From Butyrivibrio sp. INlla16 (lineage in GTDB: Bacteria; Bacillota; Clostridia; Lachnospirales; Lachnospiraceae), in the NCBI RefSeq assembly GCF_900104155.1, contig NZ_FMYB01000037.1, positions 1 to 45,479 on the forward strand: a stretch of 45,479 bases of DNA, in the 5' to 3' direction. Below, piece after piece: positions 9,006 to 17,935 of this stretch. The translations under genes were made by a program, and so were the position numbers. The notes under the pieces were generated by a model. It saw only the letters and a list, made by a program, of their open reading frames with translations. It was not told the DNA's origin and did no database searches. The stretch's first letter is position 1, and the number at the start of each line of letters is the position of its first letter.

Positions 9006-10067
9006 ATGTCAGATAAAATCAGAATGGATTCACACAAATTAATATACCACCCTGACAGGGTGGCGGCATGGCAGCGAGGCGAGCTCATCTATCCCATAGA
9101 AATGGAAATTGGGATTAGCGGAGCTTGCAATCATCGCTGCATTTTTTGTGCAGTAGATTATATGGAGTATCAGCCCAGGATGCTTGATAAGGATGTACTG
9201 ATACGGAATCTTGAGATTCTTGGGAGAAAAGGGCTAAAGAGCATTATCTATGCAGGAGAGGGTGAACCTATGGCTCATCCTAAGGCACCTGAGATTATCA
9301 ATGCCACAAAGGACAATGGAATAGATGCTGCAATGTCAACTAACGGAGCTCTCTTTACAGGTGAAAAAGCAGCAGATTGTCTTAAGTCATTGACTTGGGT
9401 CAGATACAGTATAGCCGGAGCAACAGATAAAACATATGAATATATTCATCAGTGCAAAAAAGGTGATCTTCAAAAGGTCTTAAAGAACATGGAGGACACA
9501 GTAAAGGTTAAGAGAAACCAAAAATTGAAGACTACTCTTGGAGCACAGCTCCTTCTTCTTCCGGAAAACAAAGATGAAGTGGTTACGCTCGGGAAGATGA
9601 TGAAAGAGATTGGTTTTGATTATTTCACTGTTAAGCCATTTTCACAGCACCCCTCAAGCAAGGCAAAGCTTCAGGTCGATTATTCTGAAGCAGAAGATAT
9701 AGGTAAGGAACTCAGAACTCTTCAGACAGATGATTTCAAGATATACTTCCGGTCTCAGTCAATAGAGAACCTTGGAATGGAAAAACCGTATCATGATTGC
9801 TGCGGACTTCATTTTATGGCTTATATGGATTCCGCTGGAGAAGTATTTCCCTGCATAGTTTTTATGGGGCAGGATGAGTACATATATGGAAATATCAATA
9901 ATGAGGACTTCGATAAAATATGGGAATCTGAACGAGCTAAGAATATTAGAAACATATTCTGTGGTGATTTTATAAAAAAGAATTGTCGTAAGAATTGCAG
10001 ACTAGATGAGATGAATAAATATCTTGAGGAATTACGTTATCCAGGAGAACATATAAATTTTATCTAA
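9006..10067 (+). CDS. radical SAM/SPASM-type enzyme (twin 1)
   Basis: 353 residues. The radical SAM cluster motif is C41-x3-C45-x2-C48 (CNHRCIFC). GEGEP stands at the GGEP position that contacts S-adenosylmethionine, and NGAL follows at the next strand. The C-terminal third has further cysteines (CCGLHF, FPC, FCGD, NCRKNC) typical of a SPASM/twitch domain that binds auxiliary Fe-S clusters. AGGGGG seven bases upstream selects ATG 9006. An earlier in-frame ATG at 8934 overlaps the previous gene and lacks a ribosome site. The substrate is unknown; context suggests a sugar, sugar-nucleotide or sugar-linked amino acid. It is paralogous to the next gene, with which it shares the cluster position and an identical C-terminal HINFI. 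Confidence 0.85.
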   Translation: MSDKIRMDSHKLIYHPDRVAAWQRGELIYPIEMEIGISGACNHRCIFCAVDYMEYQPRMLDKDVLIRNLEILGRKGLKSIIYAGEGEPMAHPKAPEIINATKDNGIDAAMSTNGALFTGEKAADCLKSLTWVRYSIAGATDKTYEYIHQCKKGDLQKVLKNMEDTVKVKRNQKLKTTLGAQLLLLPENKDEVVTLGKMMKEIGFDYFTVKPFSQHPSSKAKLQVDYSEAEDIGKELRTLQTDDFKIYFRSQSIENLGMEKPYHDCCGLHFMAYMDSAGEVFPCIVFMGQDEYIYGNINNEDFDKIWESERAKNIRNIFCGDFIKKNCRKNCRLDEMNKYLEELRYPGEHINFI

Positions 10068-10097
10068 TGAGTCGATAGGACCATGATTGGAGGGAAT

Positions 10098-11165
10098 ATG
10101 GACAAGGCCACACCATATAGTAATCTCAAAATTTTCGCACATGCTGAGGCACTTAATAAGATAGGAAATGGGGAAAGAATTGCACCCATATATATAAGGA
10201 TCAAGCCGACAAATTATTGTAATCATCGATGCTATTACTGCAGTTATGCAGACAGTGCCCTTGGACTGCGCGATTCTGTCAACAAGCAGGATCAGATACC
10301 ATGGGATAAAATGCAGGAAATAATTAACGATATGGGTGATATGGGGGTCAAGGCGGTTACCTTCAGCGGGGGTGGCGAACCTTTGGTATATCCGCATATT
10401 GTGCAGGCAATGGAAGGAATGCTTGATAAAAAAATCGATCTGTCCATTATCACTAACGGTCAATTGTTAAAGGATGAAAAGGCAGAGGTACTTACTAAAG
10501 CCAAATGGGTTAGAGTATCTTTTGATTCTGCAAATGCTGCCACATACGCAAGGACAAGAAGTATTCCAGAATCAGCTTTTGAAGAGACCTGTGAAAATCT
10601 AAAGCATTTTGCAAAGATTAAGGGGAATGACTGTGAGCTAGGTGTCAATTTTGTAATCAATCATGAAAATGCTGATCAGGTGCTTGAGATGGCTAAGCTT
10701 ACGAAGCAGCTTGGCGTAAATCACATAAAGTTTGCTGCAAGGGTTACAAAGGACTTATTTGAATACCATGCTCCCTTTAAAGAATCTGTAATCGAGCAGC
10801 TTCATAAGGCGGAGGAATTAAATGGGGATGGTTTCAGGGTTATAAATAAGTACGAAGGTGATTTTGATTCAGCACTTGTTTTTAGCAGAAAATATGATAA
10901 ATGCTACATTAATCGAATATTCTGCGTTATTGCAGCAGACAGCAAAGTTTATTTTTGTCATGATAAGGCTTATGTTGCTTCAGGCGTTGTGGGAGATTTG
11001 GTGGACAGGTCATTTAAGGATTTGTGGTTCGATCCGGAAGTAGTAAAGCGATATAAAGAATTTGATGCCTGCAAAGAATGTAATCATCATTGTGTATACG
11101 ATGACAGGAATGAACTGCTTAACACTTTCTTTAGTCTTGATAAAAAGCATATCAATTTCATTTAA
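10098..11165 (+). CDS. radical SAM/SPASM-type enzyme (twin 2)
   Basis: 355 residues. The radical SAM motif sits at the same residue numbers as in the preceding gene (C41-x3-C45-x2-C48, CNHRCYYC), followed by GGGEP and TNGQL. The C-terminal domain contains CYINRIFC, FCHD and CKECNHHC, consistent with auxiliary Fe-S binding. It ends in HINFI, as the previous gene does. Start is ambiguous: ATG 10098 is four bases after GGAGG, while ATG 10083 has AGGA only two bases away. It is 16 bp upstream of the transketolase N-subunit gene, so probably the same transcript. Reaction unknown; plausible roles are epimerisation, dehydration or C-C bond chemistry on a sugar. Confidence 0.85.
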   Translation: MDKATPYSNLKIFAHAEALNKIGNGERIAPIYIRIKPTNYCNHRCYYCSYADSALGLRDSVNKQDQIPWDKMQEIINDMGDMGVKAVTFSGGGEPLVYPHIVQAMEGMLDKKIDLSIITNGQLLKDEKAEVLTKAKWVRVSFDSANAATYARTRSIPESAFEETCENLKHFAKIKGNDCELGVNFVINHENADQVLEMAKLTKQLGVNHIKFAARVTKDLFEYHAPFKESVIEQLHKAEELNGDGFRVINKYEGDFDSALVFSRKYDKCYINRIFCVIAADSKVYFCHDKAYVASGVVGDLVDRSFKDLWFDPEVVKRYKEFDACKECNHHCVYDDRNELLNTFFSLDKKHINFI

Positions 11166-11177
11166 AAGGGACAGGTT

Positions 11178-12002
11178 ATGAACAATACTGTAGAGTATGC
11201 AAAAAGAATACGCAAAAATATTTATAGAATAGCACATGCATCAGGTGGTGGACACCTGGCGGGAGCGTTGTCTATGGCGGATCTGATAGCGGTTATCTAT
11301 TTTGGCGATGTGCTTAAGTATGATGCCCAAAATCCTAAGTGGGAAGATCGGGACTTCTTTATCCTTAGTAAGGGACATGCAAGCTATGCATTATATTCCG
11401 CTCTTCAGATGGCAGGTTTTTTTGAAGAAAAGGAATTATGGAATGTTGGAAGACCAGGCTCAAGCTTTGGAGAGCATCCTAAACTGGGGGATATTCCAGG
11501 CGTTGAAGCTTCGACAGGTGCGCTGGGGCACGGATTGTCCTTTAGCATTGGAATTGCGTATGCAAACATGGTGGATAATAAAGAGAACCATGTATATGCA
11601 ATACTTGGTGATGGTGAATGTCAGGAAGGATCCATATGGGAAGGTGCTTTATCAGCACCTACATTGGGACTTGATAATCTCACCGTGATAGTGGATCACA
11701 ATAAGCTTCAGGCGATGGATAAATTGGAAAATATTGTTAATATGAAGCCTTTTGGAGATAAATGGCGTGCATTTGGCTGGCATGTAATAGAGATAGATGG
11801 GCATAACCATTCTGAAATAAGAGAGGCTCTGCTACATAGAGAAGACGGAAAGCCTGTCTTGGTGATAGCTAATACAATTAAGGGAAAAGGCGTATCATTT
11901 ATGGAGAATAAGCCAATCTGGCATTGCAGAATGCCTAATGAGGAAGAACTGCCAATCCTTATGAGGGAACTTGAAATCAGTGATGAAGAATTGATTCATT
12001 AG
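11178..12002 (+). CDS. transketolase, N-terminal (thiamine diphosphate-binding) subunit
   Basis: 274 residues, covering only the ThDP-binding half of transketolase. HASGGGHLAGALSMAD near the N-terminus matches the family opening. SKGHAS, the TGALGHGLSF block and the ThDP motif GDGE (144-147) with Asn175 (VIVDHN) are intact. The C-terminal subunit is encoded 29 bp downstream, so the pair should form a split transketolase that moves two-carbon ketol units. Split transketolases in glycan clusters are thought to act on special sugars rather than in central metabolism. Here it probably supplies or remodels a branched or long-chain ketose (inference). AAGGGACAGG precedes the start. Confidence 0.9.
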   Translation: MNNTVEYAKRIRKNIYRIAHASGGGHLAGALSMADLIAVIYFGDVLKYDAQNPKWEDRDFFILSKGHASYALYSALQMAGFFEEKELWNVGRPGSSFGEHPKLGDIPGVEASTGALGHGLSFSIGIAYANMVDNKENHVYAILGDGECQEGSIWEGALSAPTLGLDNLTVIVDHNKLQAMDKLENIVNMKPFGDKWRAFGWHVIEIDGHNHSEIREALLHREDGKPVLVIANTIKGKGVSFMENKPIWHCRMPNEEELPILMRELEISDEELIH

Positions 12003-12049
12003 TATAACGATGCAAGCTTATCTCATAATTAATGGAGGACACCTGCAAA

Positions 12050-12961
12050 ATGAGAACTGCATATCTTAATACACTTTATGATCTGGCAATGAATGATAAG
12101 AGAGTTTATGCACTGATATCTGATAACGGAGCAATAGTATACGATAAGTACAGGAAGGATCTTTCAGAACAATACCTGAATATCGGAATATCAGAGGCAA
12201 ACATGCTTGGCATGGCAGCAGGTATGGCAAGCAGAGGTAAGATTCCTTTTGCATATACGATAGGTTCTTTTTTGGCATATCGCGCCTATGAATTCATTCG
12301 TAATGATGTGTGCCTTCAGAATCAGAATGTAAAAATAGTTGGAACCGGAGCAGGAGAGGTTTACAGTGCGCTTGGCCCTACCCATCATACCACGGAGGAT
12401 TTGGGCGGCCTTAGAAGTTTGCCCAATCTGACAATATTGTCTCCAGCAAGCCCTATGGAAGTTATGAAGGCAACCAGAGCAGCATACGAATTCAACGGAC
12501 CTATCTATTTAAGGCTCGGAACTAATAAAGAACCTGAAATTTATGACAATGATTATGAGTATGTTATCGGTAAAGGAATTGCTCTAAGAGATGGTGACGA
12601 TTTGACCATTGTAGGAACCGGAAGCATTCTCAAGGACGTGTTGGACGTGGTAGATAAGCTAAAAAGTGATGGGATTAGTATACGTGTCATCAACATACAT
12701 ACTATCAAACCTTTTGACAGAGAAATTATTGAAGCTGCGATAGATGAGACTGGAAAAATATTAACAGTTGAAGATCATAATGTTATCGGTGGTATAGGCA
12801 GTGCTGTTTCCGAAGTAATAGCTGAATATGGTAAGGCTGTGGAATTTAAGAGAATAGGTTTGAAAGGCTTTTCCAGCGGTTATGGGACTTATGCGGAAGT
12901 TAAACAAAACAACGGTGTTGGAAAAGAACAAATAGCACAGGCAATAAGGGATCTGATGTGA
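12050..12961 (+). CDS. transketolase, C-terminal (pyrimidine-binding and C-terminal) subunit
   Basis: About 303 residues: the pyrimidine-binding domain followed by the transketolase C-terminal domain. The family glutamate lies in NIGISEANMLGMAAGMA, followed by PTHHTTEDLGGLRS, and the C-terminal domain has VEDHNVIGGIGSAV. The frame is open from ATG 12032, but that codon lies at the ribosome site itself (GGAGGA), and ATG 12050 follows it by 11 bases, so I prefer 12050. It completes the split enzyme with the preceding gene. The following methyltransferase starts 15 bp after its stop, indicating one operon. Confidence 0.9.
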   Translation: MRTAYLNTLYDLAMNDKRVYALISDNGAIVYDKYRKDLSEQYLNIGISEANMLGMAAGMASRGKIPFAYTIGSFLAYRAYEFIRNDVCLQNQNVKIVGTGAGEVYSALGPTHHTTEDLGGLRSLPNLTILSPASPMEVMKATRAAYEFNGPIYLRLGTNKEPEIYDNDYEYVIGKGIALRDGDDLTIVGTGSILKDVLDVVDKLKSDGISIRVINIHTIKPFDREIIEAAIDETGKILTVEDHNVIGGIGSAVSEVIAEYGKAVEFKRIGLKGFSSGYGTYAEVKQNNGVGKEQIAQAIRDLM

Positions 12962-12976
12962 AAGAGGAAGGTATTA

Positions 12977-13639
12977 ATGGCATATATAGATTTTGTATCC
13001 GATCTTCATAAGGCTACTAAGAGAGATTATGTAGGACGTGTCATAAGCGATGATAAAGCCGAGTGCGCTGTTGTGGCAAAAAAATATGGCTATGATTATT
13101 GGGATGGTGACAGAAAGTATGGGTATGGCGGTTATCGCTATGATGGAAGATGGCGCATAGTCGCTGAGCGTATGGCTGAGCATTACGATATAAAACCGGG
13201 CCAGAAAATACTTGATGTGGGTTGCGGAATGGCACATCTATTATATGAGTTTACACAAGTAGTGCCGGGTGTGGAAGTGTATGGGATAGACATATCCGAT
13301 TATGCATTGGAACATGCCAAGGAAGAAATCAGGGATCGGATAAAATACGGAGAAGCACAGAATATTCCTTATGACGATAACGAGTTTGACCTGGTGATAT
13401 CACTTACTACGCTGCATAATCTGAAGGTATATGATTTAAAAAAAGCCATCATGGAAATAGAACGGGTGAGTAAGGGGGATAGCTATATCATGGTCGAATC
13501 ATTCAGAAATGACCGTGAAGAGATGAATATGCTATATTGGCAGCTTACCTGCGCAAGCTATTATGCTGTTGATGAGTGGGAATGGTTATATAAGGAATGG
13601 GGCTACACAGGGGATTACAGTTTCATTTTCTTTGAATGA
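12977..13639 (+). CDS. class I SAM-dependent methyltransferase
   Basis: 220 residues. The SAM-binding motif ILDVGCGMAHLLYEF (glycine-rich loop) is near residue 75, an acidic ribose-binding residue follows in VYGIDIS, and DLVISLTTLHNL is motif IV. The protein is soluble with no signal peptide. An AGAGGAAGG ribosome site precedes the ATG. It overlaps nothing and ends 16 bp before a second, unrelated methyltransferase. The substrate is not visible. In this context O-, N- or C-methylation of a sugar or sugar nucleotide is the natural guess. Confidence 0.8.
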   Translation: MAYIDFVSDLHKATKRDYVGRVISDDKAECAVVAKKYGYDYWDGDRKYGYGGYRYDGRWRIVAERMAEHYDIKPGQKILDVGCGMAHLLYEFTQVVPGVEVYGIDISDYALEHAKEEIRDRIKYGEAQNIPYDDNEFDLVISLTTLHNLKVYDLKKAIMEIERVSKGDSYIMVESFRNDREEMNMLYWQLTCASYYAVDEWEWLYKEWGYTGDYSFIFFE

Positions 13640-13655
13640 TATAAGGATTATTTGT

Positions 13656-14789
13656 ATGAAGAATGATTACCTGGATTTCTATGGAAAAAATAAAATATCT
13701 CCTGTAAATCAGGATATCACGGATATTGAAGTTCACTATAAGCGTAGACAAAAACTGTATCGACAGTGCGGATTGCCGACTGTGGCCTTTAAAGGGGCAC
13801 AGATGCTGGAAGTTGGTCCGGGAGGTGGGCATAATGCGCTTGCCCCTATTCACTGGGGGGTAGAGCATATTGATCTGGTTGAGCCGAATTTGACAGGTGT
13901 TGAAAGAATAAGAGAACTTTTTTCTCAGAGAGGGATTAGTGAATATAAATATTCAATAATCAATGAGCAGATAGAGAATTACAGGAGTGATAAGAAATAC
14001 GATATTGTGGTAGCTGAAGGCTTTCTTGGATATGTTCCGAACGCGAGAGATATCTGCAAGAAACTAATTACTCTTACTAATGATGGTGGCGTTATAGCCA
14101 TTACATGTTCTGATGATATCTGCATTTTTATTGAACTTATGAAAAGATTGATAGGTCTGTATTTAACAAAGGATATCAAGGCTCTTGATGATAAAGTAAG
14201 ATTTTTAATTCCTATATTTGAAAAACAGCTTGCAGCTTTAAGAGGTGTATCAAGACCTGCAAAGGATTGGATAGAAGATAATATTTTCAATCCTGCATTT
14301 TCTAATGGATGCGAATATAGCGTGGGAGACGCATTAGATACCTTTGATGGTTGCGATTTATTGGGCGGAAGTCCCAACATTTTCACAAATTATTCCTGGT
14401 ATAAAGATATCTGGTACGACGAACTGTCTGATTACAAAGAGCAGTTTAATACAAAACGGATGAGCTTTATAATGGCAGGTCTTAATGAGAATAAGCTTGA
14501 TGCTTCGGAAAGTGCCAGACTTGTGGAATTCTTTTCAAAGATAAAGAGTCTTGAAAACACCTATGAACAGGAATATGACGAGACTATTTTACGTGAAATA
14601 GTCGAAAATCTGAAGGAACATAGACCTGAAATGAATGTTTTAGGAAATGACTTTTGCCTTGTGTATGATGAAATAATAAATGCATTGGATGAGGTTTTAT
14701 CCGGTGAAAGGGTTGATATGTCAAAATATCCTGACTTTTTCAAGGCATTTGGAAGAGGATTGCAATATCTTGCATTTATGAAAAAGTAA
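13656..14789 (+). CDS. SAM-dependent methyltransferase with long C-terminal extension
   Basis: 377 residues. The SAM loop MLEVGPGGGHNALAP is around residue 50, with an acidic residue in IDLVEPN and a motif IV-like YDIVVAEGFLGYV. The remaining 230 residues are largely helical and not recognised. The frame runs in from 13563, inside the previous gene, but ATG 13656 has AAGGA eight bases upstream and starts a sensible N-terminus (MKNDYLDFYGKNKISP). The opening YGKNKISPV stretch is of the kind seen in sugar-pathway methyltransferases (weak impression). Probably co-transcribed with the transketolase pair. Confidence 0.8.
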   Translation: MKNDYLDFYGKNKISPVNQDITDIEVHYKRRQKLYRQCGLPTVAFKGAQMLEVGPGGGHNALAPIHWGVEHIDLVEPNLTGVERIRELFSQRGISEYKYSIINEQIENYRSDKKYDIVVAEGFLGYVPNARDICKKLITLTNDGGVIAITCSDDICIFIELMKRLIGLYLTKDIKALDDKVRFLIPIFEKQLAALRGVSRPAKDWIEDNIFNPAFSNGCEYSVGDALDTFDGCDLLGGSPNIFTNYSWYKDIWYDELSDYKEQFNTKRMSFIMAGLNENKLDASESARLVEFFSKIKSLENTYEQEYDETILREIVENLKEHRPEMNVLGNDFCLVYDEIINALDEVLSGERVDMSKYPDFFKAFGRGLQYLAFMKK

Positions 14790-14836
14790 TATGCTCATCA
14801 TTTTGAAGTAACAATTGACAGAAGGAACTAAGAAAA

Positions 14837-15712
14837 ATGATTTTTATAGTCGGTGCAACAGGTTTAATTGGTAAGCGGTTATATGATTTATGTAAGGAAC
14901 AAAATCTAAATGTTCTTGGTACTTCTACGACGGGGCAACAGGATGGGATTGAAAAATATTGCATAGGTGATGATGACCCCGAACGTCTTTTGAAGTATTT
15001 TGAGCCAGAAAAGAAGCAAGAGAATGTGGCAGTTATAACAGGTGCTATAACAAATCTGAATGAGTGTTACAAAAACAGAGCGTTATCAGAAAAAGTTAAT
15101 GTGGTTGGAACCAAATTACTTATAGAAAAGCTTCATCAGGCTGGGATAAAGATAGTCTTTTTGTCAAGTGATTGCGTTTTTGATGGAAAAGAAGGCCATT
15201 ATACTGAAGAGTCGCCAACAAACCCTGTATGTGTCTATGGAGAACAAAAAGAGGCAATAGAGAAATATATATTAGAAAATATAAGTGACGGACTTATATA
15301 CAGAATATCTAAGCAATATGATCTTTCTTGTGAAGGAAAGCATCTTTTTGCGGATTTATATAATGGTGCCAAGAAAGGGAAAATCCGTTGTATAGAGGGG
15401 CTTGTTTTTAATCCTACTTATGTAGGAGATACTGCAGAATGTATATTAAGTGGAATAGATAGAGGCCTTATCGGACTTTATAATGTTGCAGCGCCTGAAA
15501 GCTATAGCAGATACAATCTCGCCAAAGAAATGGCTAAGGCGTTGAATGTTGATGAAACAACGGAGATTACATGTGAGCCATTGAATAGTTTTTCATTTCC
15601 CGAAGATAGGCCTTTAAATCTTTCTTTAGATACTTCAAAGATTGAAAGTGTAATAGAAATAGAATTCAAAAAAGCGTTATCTATGATAGAAACATATGTG
15701 GATAATATTTGA
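14837..15712 (+). CDS. RmlD-like NAD(P)-dependent sugar-nucleotide reductase (SDR)
   Basis: 291 residues. The N-terminal GATGLIGKRL is the Rossmann dinucleotide loop of extended/atypical SDRs. SSDCVFDGKEGHYTEES and the catalytic YGEQK (Tyr-x3-Lys) match the RmlD (dTDP-4-dehydrorhamnose reductase)/MAT2B superfamily. The absence of other rml genes argues against dTDP-rhamnose itself; reduction of a keto-sugar nucleotide made by neighbouring enzymes is more likely. AAGGA lies 11 bases ahead of the ATG, a slightly long spacing. It is located between a methyltransferase and a CgeB-like transferase. Confidence 0.85.
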   Translation: MIFIVGATGLIGKRLYDLCKEQNLNVLGTSTTGQQDGIEKYCIGDDDPERLLKYFEPEKKQENVAVITGAITNLNECYKNRALSEKVNVVGTKLLIEKLHQAGIKIVFLSSDCVFDGKEGHYTEESPTNPVCVYGEQKEAIEKYILENISDGLIYRISKQYDLSCEGKHLFADLYNGAKKGKIRCIEGLVFNPTYVGDTAECILSGIDRGLIGLYNVAAPESYSRYNLAKEMAKALNVDETTEITCEPLNSFSFPEDRPLNLSLDTSKIESVIEIEFKKALSMIETYVDNI

Positions 15713-15790
15713 TTTTAAATGCTTTTTATTGGCGAGGTGGATAGGAAGCGGACGAGATGAACGAGCTTGAATAAAGAGTAGGAGCATAGT

Positions 15791-17872
15791 ATGACCGAAG
15801 ATCAGAATAATAACTTATTTGACCAATCGATAGTATCTGTTCATACATTTATAGAAAAGGGTTTTTTATCGGAAGCAATGCAGATGATTGGAGCTATGGA
15901 AAAGGCGTTTCCTGATAAAAGAGCAGATTTATTATGGGAAAAAGTATATGTATATGAAGCTGAAAGTGATGATGAAGAAATAATAAAATTACTTATTGAA
16001 TTATTTGAAGTTTATCATGACAAAAATGCTTATACTCTTTTGGATGATAATTATTTTGATAGATTTATTCCCTATTCTCAGCAGGCTTATAGTAGAAATA
16101 AGAAATTATTTAAGGATTACAAGTTTTTTTATGGAGAATCAAAAGATTTGCCGGATTGGCAGGTCTTTTATTGCGGGGAAAAACTGATAATTGCTGTTAA
16201 TAGAAAAGAGAAGCTTTTCAAAGGATTTGTGAAAAATGAGATTGATTTTAGTCGGTTGTCAAGAAAGTGTACATTTATAGAAAATATAGTATTTCGGGAC
16301 CAAATGGATCTGATAATAGAAAAGACTCAATTGGTGGGGGAGACAGTTGGGGCTAAAAATGCAGTTTATTTTGCGTTTCAGGAATGGGAATGGGAAGTGT
16401 TTATGCAGATAGGCACTTCGTATGAAGAATTATGCGATAATAGGTGTTTTTTTCTTGTGGGAGAAGAAGGGGTTCGCAAATGTTACAGTGATTTAGAAAC
16501 AGAGTTTCCAGCTGAACATATATGTACATGTAATTATGAAAGTAGTCTGTATAGGTATGTGGATGAAATAATTTTTGATTATTATAAAGAGTATGATGGA
16601 GCTAAACAAAGAATACAGGACTATTATAGTGACGAGGCGGCAAAAAAAGAATCTGAGATTCGAATAAGAGAAAAGAAACCACGTATTCTTTTTTGGACAT
16701 CAAGATTTACTACAGTATTACAGTATCATTGTAAAAATACGATGGATGCAGCAATTAATTGTGGATGTGAATGCCGCTTGCTTAAGGAGTCTGATGACGC
16801 CAAGCGATTGACAATGTTTAAAATCGCTAAAGTGATGGACGAATTTAGGCCGGATGTTATCTTTATACTTGATCATTTCAGGTTTGAGAATGGCAGAGAG
16901 TTTCCCAACAATATATTTTATGTTACTTGGATTCAGGATCCGATGCCTCATATTATGGATCCAAGTTCAAATTCCAAGCTGATAAAACGTGATATTTTAT
17001 TGAATCATTTATTTACATATAAAGTGCTCGCAGACATATACGGAGAAAGACTGATAGATGCTCCGGTACCTGCTAATCCCAATATCTATAAACCCTATGA
17101 AATAAGTGAAGAAGAAAAGCAAAAGTATTCCGCTGACATTTGTTTTGTATGTCATGCAAGTGATGTCAATGTGTGGATTGAAGAAACTGTTGGCAGATTT
17201 AATATGGATGAAAAAACTCAAAATATATTCAGATTAATTTTTGATAAATATGAAAAAATGGCTTACATGGGTGAGTTTTTGTACAGTGAAGAAGAGTTTA
17301 GGATATTTATCAGGGATGGATTTGATGAACAGGGATATGTTTTAAATGAATCTGCCGTTAATCTAATGGCAAATGAAACATATACATGGTTCAATCAAAG
17401 AGTTTTCAGACAAGTGCTGGTTGATTGGATATTAGAAGCCGGGTTCGATAATATTAAACTGTGGGGTAACGGATGGAAGACCAATCCCAAATATGAAAAG
17501 TATGCTATGGGACCGGCTGAAAACGGGGAGGTATTATCTAAAATTTACCAGTCATCCAAAATCGTTATGGGGAATAATATTGTGACAACTGCCGCAGCAA
17601 GAGCCTGGGAGAGTATGCTGAGTGGGGCATTTTATCTGTCGAACTATATACCTCCTGAACATGATTGGTGTGATATTCATAAAATCATGCCGGAGGGAAC
17701 TGTGGAGTACTTCAGGTCAAAAGAAGAACTGATTGATAAACTTCATTACTTCCTTGAACATGAAGATGAAAGAAAGGCGGTTGCTACTAAGTGCAAGGAA
17801 GGGGCATTACAGAGAATGACATTTGAAGCATTGATGAAAAAACTGCTGGATATTTTGCCTGAATATTTATGA
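15791..17872 (+). CDS. CgeB-like family 1-type glycosyltransferase
   Basis: 693 residues. The N-terminal ~290 residues are unassigned. A glycosyltransferase GT-B-like region begins near residue 295 (KPRILFWTSRFTTVLQYH), and the C-terminal part resembles the CgeB/Glyco_trans_1_2 domain: IKLWGNGWKTNP, IYQSSKIVMGNN, AARAWESMLSGAFYLS and a terminal DERKAVATKCKEGAL helix. CgeB-type proteins are found in spore and flagellar glycan clusters. A likely role is extension of the flagellin glycan after Maf action. A 78-bp gap precedes it. The start ATG follows an AGTAGGAGC ribosome site. The donor and acceptor are unknown. Confidence 0.8.
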   Translation: MTEDQNNNLFDQSIVSVHTFIEKGFLSEAMQMIGAMEKAFPDKRADLLWEKVYVYEAESDDEEIIKLLIELFEVYHDKNAYTLLDDNYFDRFIPYSQQAYSRNKKLFKDYKFFYGESKDLPDWQVFYCGEKLIIAVNRKEKLFKGFVKNEIDFSRLSRKCTFIENIVFRDQMDLIIEKTQLVGETVGAKNAVYFAFQEWEWEVFMQIGTSYEELCDNRCFFLVGEEGVRKCYSDLETEFPAEHICTCNYESSLYRYVDEIIFDYYKEYDGAKQRIQDYYSDEAAKKESEIRIREKKPRILFWTSRFTTVLQYHCKNTMDAAINCGCECRLLKESDDAKRLTMFKIAKVMDEFRPDVIFILDHFRFENGREFPNNIFYVTWIQDPMPHIMDPSSNSKLIKRDILLNHLFTYKVLADIYGERLIDAPVPANPNIYKPYEISEEEKQKYSADICFVCHASDVNVWIEETVGRFNMDEKTQNIFRLIFDKYEKMAYMGEFLYSEEEFRIFIRDGFDEQGYVLNESAVNLMANETYTWFNQRVFRQVLVDWILEAGFDNIKLWGNGWKTNPKYEKYAMGPAENGEVLSKIYQSSKIVMGNNIVTTAAARAWESMLSGAFYLSNYIPPEHDWCDIHKIMPEGTVEYFRSKEELIDKLHYFLEHEDERKAVATKCKEGALQRMTFEALMKKLLDILPEYL

Positions 17873-17935
17873 AGCTAGACAGGTTATAAAGAGAATAGGG
17901 TTAGAAGTACAGAATGGATAGGACTTAAAGTACGA

